Shown: positions 8,721 to 16,996 of the stretch, piece by piece | Numbering within the stretch: the stretch's first letter is position 1 | Layout of the letters: each line of letters begins with the position of its first letter | DNA from: Autumnicola patrickiae | GTDB lineage: Bacteria > Bacteroidota > Bacteroidia > Flavobacteriales > Flavobacteriaceae | DNA length: 64,000 nt | Assembly: GCF_031846525.1 (NCBI RefSeq) | Contig: NZ_JAVRHM010000005.1 | Location: 62,001 to 126,000 of the forward strand | Direction: 5' to 3' | The notes under the pieces: generated by a model | Seen by the model: only the letters and a program-made list of their open reading frames with translations | What the model was told of the DNA's origin: nothing | Databases searched by the model: none | Position numbers and translations under genes: made by a program

Positions 8721-9960
8721 TATAGAACGATGGCAGGAAATTTTTGAAACGATCAGTAAGAACAAGCTGAGGACGTTTCTTACCGGTATTTCTGTAGCTT
8801 CCGGAATTTTTATTCTTGTAGTGTTATTGGGCATAGGGCAGGGTATGCAAAACGGGATTTCCATTGAATTCCAGGGTGATGCTGAAAATATTCTTTATAT
8901 CTGGACCGGAGTAACTACAAAGGAATATAAAGGACTTAATCCCGGCCGACAAATTACAATGAGAAACGAGGATTTTAATTATACTGTTGCGGCACATGAG
9001 GATGAGCTGGAGTATAAATCTTCTATTTACAGAATTTGGAATGGGATCGTTAATTTTGGTAATGAATCTGGCTCCTACAGAGTTGAAGGTGTTATGCCCG
9101 ATTATCAGTTTCTGGAAAATGAATCCATATTACAGGGAAGATACATAAATGAACAGGACCTGAAAAGTTCTGAAAAATATGCTGTAATAGGTAAGAAGGT
9201 AAGGGATGATCTTTTTAAAGATGGGCAAAACCCGATAGGGGAATATGTGCAGATATCAGGAATTAACTTTAAAGTGATTGGTGTTTTTTCAGATCCTGCA
9301 GGAGAACGGGAGGAATCACGCGTTTTTCTTCCGCTTGGTACAGCACAACGTGTTTTTGGTGGTTATGATGAAATCAGGAATTTGTCCTTTACCTTGAAGG
9401 AGGAGGAGAATTTTGAAGCGGCCCTTGCTTCATCAGAACGTTTTTCCGCAGAACTTGAAAGCTACTTAAAAGAAAAACATACTATTGCTCCAGATGATAA
9501 TAGTGCGGTGAGTATCAATAATTCCCTGGAGAATGCCAAGCGGTTTTATGATCTTATGGATATGATCCGGTTTTTCTTCTGGGGAGTAGGAATTTGTACA
9601 ATTATAGCCGGGATAGTAGGGGTGAGTAATATCATGCTTATCATTGTAAAAGAAAGAACAAAAGAAATTGGGGTAAGAAAAGCTTTGGGTGCGCAGCCAA
9701 TTTCTATTATTGGAATGGTCTTACATGAATCTATTTTTGTGACGACTATTGCAGGTTTTGCTGGATTAATTTTTAGCCTGGCGCTGCTGGAATTTGTGGG
9801 GCCTCTTATCGAAACCCAATACATCTCAAACCCTTCAGTAAACTTTAACGTAGCTATTTCTACCGTTTTTATCCTGATAGTTGCTGGTGCCCTCGCAGGA
9901 TTTTTCCCGGCCAGACGTGCTGCTAAAATTAAACCAATTGTTGCCTTAAGAGACGAATAG
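8713..9960 (+). CDS. MacB-like ABC permease 1
   Basis: A 415-residue permease with an N-terminal membrane helix, a MacB-type periplasmic core (about residues 45-260), and a C-terminal FtsX domain with three helices. The motif SNIMLIIVKERTKEIGVRKALGAQP is split across the second helix and coupling loop and is a hallmark of the FtsX family. It pairs with the next permease, 2 bases downstream, probably as a heterodimer. It probably pushes substrates such as peptides or lipoproteins from the periplasm into the TolC channel; the substrate is not known. Confidence 0.88.
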   Translation: MFDIERWQEIFETISKNKLRTFLTGISVASGIFILVVLLGIGQGMQNGISIEFQGDAENILYIWTGVTTKEYKGLNPGRQITMRNEDFNYTVAAHEDELEYKSSIYRIWNGIVNFGNESGSYRVEGVMPDYQFLENESILQGRYINEQDLKSSEKYAVIGKKVRDDLFKDGQNPIGEYVQISGINFKVIGVFSDPAGEREESRVFLPLGTAQRVFGGYDEIRNLSFTLKEEENFEAALASSERFSAELESYLKEKHTIAPDDNSAVSINNSLENAKRFYDLMDMIRFFFWGVGICTIIAGIVGVSNIMLIIVKERTKEIGVRKALGAQPISIIGMVLHESIFVTTIAGFAGLIFSLALLEFVGPLIETQYISNPSVNFNVAISTVFILIVAGALAGFFPARRAAKIKPIVALRDE

Positions 9961-9961
9961 T

Positions 9962-11227
9962 ATGTTCAGCAGGGATAAATGGAGTGAAATAATTGAAGCT
10001 TTAAGTTCTAACTGGTTTAGGACGTTGCTCACCGCTTTTGGTGTTTTATGGGGAATATTCATCCTTGTAATACTATTGGCTGCGGGCAGGGGGCTCGAAA
10101 ACGGGGTGAAACAAGGATTTGGAGGTATTGCTACCAACAGTATGTTTATGTGGACCAGGACAACTTCCAAAGCTTATAAAGGTATGCCTAAAGGGAGAAG
10201 GTATGATTTTAAACTGGACGATGTCACCTCACTAAAGCAGAATATTCCTCAACTAAGGTTTGTGTCACCGCGTAATCAATTGGGAGGTTTTGGAGGAGCT
10301 AATAATGTTGTGAGGGGTTTAAATGCAGGGGCTTATAATGTTTACGGGGATTATCCGGAAATTATTCAACAGGAACCCATGGACATTACTTCCGGCAGAT
10401 TTATAAACTACAATGATATTAAGGATAATAGAAAAGTTGCTGTTATTGGAGAAGGAGTAAAGAGTGGGTTGTATGAAATTGGGGAAGAAGTTCTCGGGAC
10501 TTATATAAAAGTTAGCGGAGTCAACTTTATGGTTGTTGGTACCTACAAGAAAAAAGGAAGTGGAGGAGGTAATGCTGAAGAAGGACAGAAAGAAATATTT
10601 GTTCCTTTCACAGCGTTTTCACAGGCATTCAATATGGGAGAAACTGTGGGCTGGATGGCATTAACTGCAGAAGATGGTTCTTCTATAACAAATCTTAAGT
10701 CAGATGTTTTTGATCTCATGAAGGAACGACATTCTCTGCACCCGGAAGAAGAACAGGCAATTGGTAATTTTGACCTATATGAAGAGTTTAGCAAAGTAAA
10801 CGGACTTTTTATAGCTCTTAAGGGAGTCGCTTATTTTGTGGGGATTTTGGTTTTACTTTCGGGGGTAATTGGTATAAGCAATATAATGCTGATTGTGGTA
10901 AAGGAGAGGACAAACGAAATAGGGATCAGACGGGCCCTTGGTGCGACCCCATGGTCCATTAGAGGGCAAATTCTTATGGAGTCAATTTTCCTTACTGTTA
11001 TTTCAGGTATGGCAGGGATAGCTATGGCAACCGGAATAATTGCAATTATTAATATGCAGATGGAAGGAGTGGATACATCAGATATGATGTTTGCAAATCC
11101 CAGTGTAGATCTGGGAGTAGTTTTCACAGCCCTGGCCATTTTAATAATTTCCGGTTTGCTGGCCGGTTTGATTCCGGCACAAAATGCTATTAAAATTCAG
11201 CCGGTTGATGCATTAAGAACAGAATAA
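9962..11227 (+). CDS. MacB-like ABC permease 2
   Basis: A 421-residue paralogue of the permease before it, with the same plan: N-terminal helix (LLTAFGVLWGIFILVILLAA), MacB periplasmic core, and FtsX domain with IVVKERTNEIGIRRALGA and an ending rich in membrane helices. The two permeases together replace the homodimer seen in MacB. A Gly-rich loop (KKKGSGGGNAEEG, about residue 200) is specific to this copy. The operon continues with an adaptor protein 25 bases downstream. Confidence 0.88.
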   Translation: MFSRDKWSEIIEALSSNWFRTLLTAFGVLWGIFILVILLAAGRGLENGVKQGFGGIATNSMFMWTRTTSKAYKGMPKGRRYDFKLDDVTSLKQNIPQLRFVSPRNQLGGFGGANNVVRGLNAGAYNVYGDYPEIIQQEPMDITSGRFINYNDIKDNRKVAVIGEGVKSGLYEIGEEVLGTYIKVSGVNFMVVGTYKKKGSGGGNAEEGQKEIFVPFTAFSQAFNMGETVGWMALTAEDGSSITNLKSDVFDLMKERHSLHPEEEQAIGNFDLYEEFSKVNGLFIALKGVAYFVGILVLLSGVIGISNIMLIVVKERTNEIGIRRALGATPWSIRGQILMESIFLTVISGMAGIAMATGIIAIINMQMEGVDTSDMMFANPSVDLGVVFTALAILIISGLLAGLIPAQNAIKIQPVDALRTE

Positions 11228-11252
11228 AAAACGATAATAATACAATCAAAAA

Positions 11253-12371
11253 ATGAAAAAAGTTTTCACCATCATCATTTTAGTACTAATAGCGGTAACC
11301 TTTTTTGGGGCCCTTTATTACCTGTATCAGAAAAACCAGGAAGACCCTGTGACTTATGAAACAGAACAACCTTCAGAGCAAACCATCATTAAGAAAACAG
11401 TTGCCACAGGAAGTATAGTGCCTAAAGACGAGGTACTTATCAAACCAAATATTTCGGGTATTATAGATGAAATTTATATTGAAGCGGGCCAGCAGATAAA
11501 ATCGGGTGACCTGGTTGCGAGAATTAGAGTTATTCCTAATGTCTCTTCGTTGCAAAGTGCTAAAGACGGTGTTGCTACTGCGAAGATTAATTTTGATAAC
11601 GCACAGCAGAATTACGATCGGCAAAAAGCTTTGTACGATAAAGGAGTAATTTCAGCTAATGATTTTCAGGAGATAGAAGTAACATATAAGCGGGCACAGC
11701 AATCCTATAAATCTGCACAGCAGAATTTTGAAATTATCCGAACCGGTACTACCAGCGGGATAGGAACTGCCGCTAATACATTAATTCGTTCAACTATAGA
11801 TGGAATGGTGTTGGATGTACCTGTAAAAACAGGAAACCAGGTTATTGAAAGTAACAACTTTAACGATGGTACTACCATTGCTACTTTGGCAGACGTGAAC
11901 AGGATGATTTTTGAAGGAAAAGTTGATGAAAGTGAAGTAGGTAAAATAAAGGAAGATCTTCCGCTTCAAATAAGCGTGGGAGCTATAGAAAACAAAACTT
12001 TTAATGCAGTTCTGGATTATATTGCTCCAAAGGGTGTTGAAGAGAATGGTGCAATTCAGTTTGATATTAAAGGAACGCTGGAAAAGTCAGATACTACTTT
12101 TATACGTGCAGGTTTAAGTGCCAACGCTTCTATTATTTTGGCAAAAGTGGATAGTGTATTGGCAATAAAGGAGGCGCTTGTCCAATTTGATACAGAAACC
12201 CAGCAGCCATATGTGGAGGTTGAAACTGGTGATCAGAAATTTGAGCGTAAAAATTTGGAGCTTGGAGTGAGTGATGGGATATATGTGGAAGTGAAAAGTG
12301 GTATTAACAAAGGCTCAAAAATTAAAGTTTGGAACCAGCTGAAGCCGGCACAGGCTTTTACGTCTAACTAG
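11253..12371 (+). CDS. HlyD/MacA-type periplasmic adaptor 1
   Basis: This 372-residue membrane fusion protein joins the inner-membrane permeases to the outer-membrane channel. It has an N-terminal anchor (residues 4-23), the biotinyl-lipoyl half-motif VLIKPNISGIIDEIYIEAGQ, a coiled-coil hairpin with repeated AQQ and AKIN heptads, the second lipoyl half IDGMVLDVPVKTGNQV, and a beta-barrel domain. The gene lies between the permeases and the TolC gene, so it is the first of two adaptors in this operon. Confidence 0.88.
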   Translation: MKKVFTIIILVLIAVTFFGALYYLYQKNQEDPVTYETEQPSEQTIIKKTVATGSIVPKDEVLIKPNISGIIDEIYIEAGQQIKSGDLVARIRVIPNVSSLQSAKDGVATAKINFDNAQQNYDRQKALYDKGVISANDFQEIEVTYKRAQQSYKSAQQNFEIIRTGTTSGIGTAANTLIRSTIDGMVLDVPVKTGNQVIESNNFNDGTTIATLADVNRMIFEGKVDESEVGKIKEDLPLQISVGAIENKTFNAVLDYIAPKGVEENGAIQFDIKGTLEKSDTTFIRAGLSANASIILAKVDSVLAIKEALVQFDTETQQPYVEVETGDQKFERKNLELGVSDGIYVEVKSGINKGSKIKVWNQLKPAQAFTSN

Positions 12372-12429
12372 AACAATTAGAGTGTAACATCTTTCAATTA
12401 TTACATACGTATCTTTCACAACCAATATT

Positions 12430-13866
12430 ATGAATAAATTTAGCTTTTTAGCCATTTTTCTTTTTTCAGGTCTTTTGGCTAACGCACAGGAAAAAGAATG
12501 GACACTTCAGGAATGTGTAAACCGCGCTCTGGAAAATAATATTTCCATTAAACAATCACAACTGGATATTGAAGCAGCCGAAATAGAAAGGCTGGATGCC
12601 CTTGGTAATTTTATTCCCAGTGTAAATGCTTCAGCAAGTAATTCGTGGAATACAGGTTTAACTACTAATGTTACTACAGGTGTTCTCCAAACACAAACCA
12701 CCAGAAACTTTTCCGCAGGAGTTACCGCCAGTCTTACTTTATTTGACGGGCTGCGTAATTTTAAGCAGTTACAACGGGCAAGAATATCCAGGGTTGCAGC
12801 AGAATATTCCCTGGAGCAGATGGAAAATGATATAACACTTTTTGTGGTAGATTCTTACCTTCAGGTTCTGTTCAATAAACAAAATCTGGAAGTTTTAAGA
12901 TCTCAGAATACCGTCACTTTGGAACAAATGGAAAGAACGCAGGAACTTGTAGATGCAGGAAGCCTTCCCGAAGGAGATCTGCTGGAAATAATGGCCTCTA
13001 ATGCAGATGAAAAGCAGCGAATTATTCTCGCTCAAAACAATGTTCGAATCTCGCTTATTAACCTGGCGCAAATCCTTTTGATTAAGGATTATGAAAATTT
13101 CGATATTGTAGAAAGAGATTACGATATACTAGGTGCCGAGGTGCTTGAAAATTCTGTTAGCAGTATTATTGAAAGAGCTAAAGAAGAACGATCTGAACTA
13201 AGGATAGCTGAGACAAATAGAGAGCTTGCAGAATTAGATGTAGAAATGGCGCGTGCGGCGTACCTGCCAAGCGTAGGAGCCTTCTTTAATTATAACACCA
13301 GGGAATCGGGTGCCGGCAGAATAACAGGCTTTGAAACCGATCCCGATGAGCCAACCCGCCAAATTGGAGTAGTTGAAAGTACCGGTGATATTGTGGTAAC
13401 GCCTAATACAGTGAGTACTCTTGGTAATCCGTTACCATTTTTTGAGCAATTGCAAAGGAACGACGGTATTAGTTATGGTGTACAGGTGAATATTCCAGTT
13501 TTCAATGGATGGTCTACACGTAACCAGGTAAAGAGAAGTGAAATAAACGTGAAAAGGGCAGATTATCAACTGGAGCAGGCAGAGCTGGACCTTGAGGCTA
13601 ACGTTTATCAGGCATATGTAGATGCAGAAGGAGCTTATGAAGCATATGAAGCCGCCATTGTTGCTGCAAATGCTCAGGAGTTAGCTTATGAGTATGCCAA
13701 TGAGCGATTTGAAGTGGGGCTTACAAATGCTTTCGATTTTAGCCAGGCTAAAGTGCGCTACGAAAATGCTCAGAGAGAGGTTTTAAGGACGAAATACGAC
13801 TATATTTTTAACATTAAAGTTATAGAATTGTACTTTGGAATGCCTGTAACGGAATTAAAATTTTAG
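12430..13866 (+). CDS. TolC family outer-membrane efflux protein
   Basis: This 478-residue TolC-like protein has a signal peptide (ending GLLANAQ) and two OEP repeats, each with a strand pair and long helices: ALENNISIKQSQLDI near the N-terminus and ANERFEVGLTNAFDFSQAKV in the second half. It forms the trimeric tunnel in the outer membrane and receives substrate from the adaptor proteins encoded on both sides of it. Only 3 bases separate its stop from the next gene. Confidence 0.9.
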   Translation: MNKFSFLAIFLFSGLLANAQEKEWTLQECVNRALENNISIKQSQLDIEAAEIERLDALGNFIPSVNASASNSWNTGLTTNVTTGVLQTQTTRNFSAGVTASLTLFDGLRNFKQLQRARISRVAAEYSLEQMENDITLFVVDSYLQVLFNKQNLEVLRSQNTVTLEQMERTQELVDAGSLPEGDLLEIMASNADEKQRIILAQNNVRISLINLAQILLIKDYENFDIVERDYDILGAEVLENSVSSIIERAKEERSELRIAETNRELAELDVEMARAAYLPSVGAFFNYNTRESGAGRITGFETDPDEPTRQIGVVESTGDIVVTPNTVSTLGNPLPFFEQLQRNDGISYGVQVNIPVFNGWSTRNQVKRSEINVKRADYQLEQAELDLEANVYQAYVDAEGAYEAYEAAIVAANAQELAYEYANERFEVGLTNAFDFSQAKVRYENAQREVLRTKYDYIFNIKVIELYFGMPVTELKF

Positions 13867-13869
13867 GAA

Positions 13870-15138
13870 ATGAAAAAGAGAACGATTTATATTATTGTTG
13901 GGGTTGTTATAGTCTTTATTGTACTGCTTATTGCAGGGAAGAAAGCAGGGTGGTATGGCAAAACCGGAAATTTTAAGCCAGTTGAGGTTACCCAGGTACA
14001 ACCTATTAATATAACCGAAACAGTTTCTGCAACAGGAAAGATCCAGCCGGAAGTGGAGGTGAAATTATCATCAGAGGTTTCTGGGGAAATAATAGAGTTG
14101 CCCGTAGTTGAAGGACAAATGGTAGAAAAAGGTGATCTTCTTGTACGTGTAAATCCGGATATCTATTTATCGAATGTACAGCGGGTGGAGGCAGGACTTC
14201 AGAACATGAGAGCCAACTACGCACAAGCTCAGGCAAGTTTAAAACAGGCGACTGCGAATTACGAGAGAAACAAGCAGCTCTTTGAAAAAGGAGTTATTTC
14301 AAAATCAGAATGGGATCAGATCGTCTCTAATTATGAAATGGCAGAAGCGAGTAAAGAGTCGGCTTTTTATAATATGCAGAGTTCGGCAGCTTCTGTTACC
14401 GAAGCCAGGGATAATCTTAGCAGAACAAATATATATGCTCCCATGACGGGAACAGTTTCCAAACTGGATGCCGAACTGGGAGAAAGAGTGGTAGGAACCC
14501 AGCAAATGGCCGGAACCGAGATTATGAGAGTTGCCGATCTTTCAAATATGGAAGTTGAAGTTGATGTAAACGAAAATGATATTGTAAAAGTTTCTGTGGG
14601 AGATTCGACTCTTGTTGAAGTTGATGCTTATCTTGGGAAAGAATTTACAGGATTGGTGACGGAAATTTCCAATTCTGCCGATTCCCAATTGACTGCAGAT
14701 CAGGTGACGAATTTTAAGGTTAAAGTGCGTATTCTTGAAGAGTCTTATCAGGATCTTATGGAAGGAAAGCCAGAGAATTTCTCACCTTTTCGTCCGGGAA
14801 TGACCGCAACTGTAGATATAATAACCAACAGCAAAAATAATGTATTGGGTGTACCTATAAGTGCCATTGTTATCAAAAGTGACACTACAGCAAACGAATC
14901 GGAACCTGGAAATACAACTGCTTCACAAGAACGTTTTGAAGCTGTATTTCTAAAAGAAGGGGATGAAGCCAGGCTGCAGTTAGTCCAAACGGGAATACAG
15001 GATGATTCACAAATTGAAATTACAGAAGGACTTGCAGAAGGCGACCTGGTAATTACCGGTCCATATAACACAGTTACCAAAAGCCTTAAAGCCGGGGATA
15101 AGGTAGAAGAAGTGGGAAATCCTGCTGAAGAGGAATAA
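13870..15138 (+). CDS. HlyD/MacA-type periplasmic adaptor 2
   Basis: A second membrane fusion protein of 422 residues. It has an anchor (IYIIVGVVIVFIVLLIAG), a split lipoyl domain (VEVKLSSEVSGEIIELPVVEGQ and NIYAPMTGTVSKLDAELGE), an alpha-hairpin, and a MacA-like beta-barrel with RPGMTATVDIIT. This copy looks closer to classical MacA. A negatively charged tail (EEVGNPAEEE) ends the protein. Having two adaptors with two permeases suggests an asymmetric complex or two alternative assemblies sharing one TolC. Confidence 0.88.
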   Translation: MKKRTIYIIVGVVIVFIVLLIAGKKAGWYGKTGNFKPVEVTQVQPINITETVSATGKIQPEVEVKLSSEVSGEIIELPVVEGQMVEKGDLLVRVNPDIYLSNVQRVEAGLQNMRANYAQAQASLKQATANYERNKQLFEKGVISKSEWDQIVSNYEMAEASKESAFYNMQSSAASVTEARDNLSRTNIYAPMTGTVSKLDAELGERVVGTQQMAGTEIMRVADLSNMEVEVDVNENDIVKVSVGDSTLVEVDAYLGKEFTGLVTEISNSADSQLTADQVTNFKVKVRILEESYQDLMEGKPENFSPFRPGMTATVDIITNSKNNVLGVPISAIVIKSDTTANESEPGNTTASQERFEAVFLKEGDEARLQLVQTGIQDDSQIEITEGLAEGDLVITGPYNTVTKSLKAGDKVEEVGNPAEEE

Positions 15139-15151
15139 AAAATAAATCAAT

Positions 15152-15811
15152 TTGGCCATTATACTTTGTTTAGAAACTGCCACTACAAATTGCTCTGTAG
15201 CTATTGCTAAAGACGGAATTGTGCTGGCATTAAAGGAAGATTACAATAACAACTATTCCCATGCAGAAAAGCTGCATGTGTTTATTGAGGAAATACTGAA
15301 GGAGAACGATTTGCGAACGAAAGATCTTGATGCTGTCGCTATTAGCAAAGGACCAGGATCTTATACCGGGTTAAGAATAGGTGTTTCTGCTGCGAAGGGA
15401 CTTTGTTTTTCTCTTGATATTCCTTTAATCTCTGTTCCTACGCTTACATCCCTGGCGCACCAGGTTGCTTCAGAAGAAGGATTGATTATTCCTCTGCTGG
15501 ATGCCAGGAGAATGGAAGTTTATTCTGCGGTATTTAATAAAAATTTTGAACAGATAAGGGAAACTAAAGCAGAAGTTTTGGATAACGATTCGTACCGCTC
15601 ATACCTTGATAACCAAAAAGTACATTTTATCGGAAACGGAGTGGAGAAATTTCAGAAGATTTGTACCCATCCAAATGCTTTTTTTATAGATAGTAAAATG
15701 CCTTCGGCAAGGGAAATGGCTTCTTTGGCAAATGATAAGTATCAAATAAGCGACATGGAAGATGTCGCTTATTTTGAACCTTATTATTTGAAAAATTTTA
15801 TAGCCGGCTAA
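15152..15811 (+). CDS. tsaB: tRNA threonylcarbamoyladenosine biosynthesis protein TsaB
   Basis: This 219-residue TsaB, a non-catalytic actin-fold partner of TsaD, is needed to make t6A37 in tRNAs that read ANN codons. Typical motifs are ILCLETATTNCSVAI at the N-terminus and ISKGPGSYTGLRIGVSAAKG. Translation starts at TTG 15152 (MAIILCLE), 13 bases after the preceding adaptor gene, so it may be read through from that operon. It converges with the MscS gene, with 11 bases between the two stops. Confidence 0.92.
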   Translation: MAIILCLETATTNCSVAIAKDGIVLALKEDYNNNYSHAEKLHVFIEEILKENDLRTKDLDAVAISKGPGSYTGLRIGVSAAKGLCFSLDIPLISVPTLTSLAHQVASEEGLIIPLLDARRMEVYSAVFNKNFEQIRETKAEVLDNDSYRSYLDNQKVHFIGNGVEKFQKICTHPNAFFIDSKMPSAREMASLANDKYQISDMEDVAYFEPYYLKNFIAG

Positions 15812-15822
15812 CGGCTTAGCGT

Positions 15823-16698
15823 TTATACTTCTTTTGTTGGTCTGGTTTCTTTTTGAACTGTTCCATTCATCTTGGTCTGATCGTAAAAATATACATCCCG
15901 TTGCGGATAAGGTATAGTCATTCCGGCAGCTTCCAATCGTATTTTCCCTTCTTCGATCATATACCAGTGGAGATCCCAAAAAACAGTATTTGGAGCAAAA
16001 TATCTTACCAGTAGATTAACAGAGCTATCTCCCAATTCCCCCACCAGGATTTGGGGTGCCGGATCTTCAATAATATCTTTTTGTTCCTTTACAAGATTTT
16101 CAAGTACTTCCTTTGCTTTCTTTATATCATTATCATAAGAAATTCCGAAGGTCAGATTCTCTCTTCTCGTCTCATTATGGCTATAATTGGTTATATTATC
16201 ATTACTTAGTTCCCCGTTCGGGATTACTACACGCTGGTTTCCAAAGGTATCAAGTTTTGTATAAAAGAGAGAAATCTCTACCACACTTCCTGAAACTCCC
16301 TGGGCCTCGATCCAATCTCCAATTTTAAATGGTTTCAGCATAATTATTAAAACTCCGCCTGCGAAGTTGGAAAGGGAACCCTGCAAGGCCAGCCCAATGG
16401 CTAAACCAGCGGCACCTATAGCGGCGACAAGTGAAGTGGTTTCGATTCCTAATTGAGAAATCACTACCACAAACAGCAAAATCTTTAGCCCCCAATTTAG
16501 AAGATTTACGATAAAATTTTCAAGAGCAGGATCATAATCTCTCGTGTCAGCTAATTTGCGAATGTATGTTATGATAAATCGAATGATCCACAATCCGACA
16601 ACCAACATGAAAATAGCTGCTAAGAGATCTGGCAAAAAGTCAATTAATTTTTGGGTGTATTCCTTTGCATACATTTCCCAATCCTGAATCTGATCCAT
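15823..16698 (-). CDS. Mechanosensitive ion channel of the MscS family
   Basis: This 291-residue MscS-type channel releases solutes on osmotic downshock. It has three N-terminal helices. The pore helix is recognised by GLAIGLALQGSLSNFAGGVL, followed by the beta domain KPFKIGDWIEAQGVSGSV and the C-terminal alpha/beta domain. The C-terminal tail is short and polar. The gene stands alone, divergent from the phosphate transporter across a 298-base gap. Confidence 0.92.
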   Translation of the reverse strand: MDQIQDWEMYAKEYTQKLIDFLPDLLAAIFMLVVGLWIIRFIITYIRKLADTRDYDPALENFIVNLLNWGLKILLFVVVISQLGIETTSLVAAIGAAGLAIGLALQGSLSNFAGGVLIIMLKPFKIGDWIEAQGVSGSVVEISLFYTKLDTFGNQRVVIPNGELSNDNITNYSHNETRRENLTFGISYDNDIKKAKEVLENLVKEQKDIIEDPAPQILVGELGDSSVNLLVRYFAPNTVFWDLHWYMIEEGKIRLEAAGMTIPYPQRDVYFYDQTKMNGTVQKETRPTKEV

Positions 16699-16996
16699 TT
16701 TTAAAAATTTTTTGCAAATTCAGATTTTACCTTAACAAAACGGAATTTTTCCTGTTTAAGTTTTGTTAAAAACGTTTAAGAGGAGCTCTCAAAATCTCTA
16801 CAGAAGTTAATCATGTTGGAGTTGCTTCTGATAACTTACTTTTAATACAGCCATAAAAATTAATTTTTTATGATTAATAAATTAGTGTATTCTTAAGCTA
16901 CGAAATATGAAGGCGTAATTGTTAAAGTTTTAATAACCTTTACCCGTACGATTTTTATTAAAAAAGCGTCACTTTTGCTGGTTGAAATTTAGGTTT
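16699..16996. other. Divergent intergenic region mscS/pit
   Basis: AT-rich, with no ORF of note. On the minus strand, TTG followed by a TTTG-type box close to 16,715-16,745 could serve mscS. On the plus strand, CACTTTTG near 16,971-16,978 resembles a weak -7 box for the transporter. I see no hairpin with a T run and no repeat here. Confidence 0.4.
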
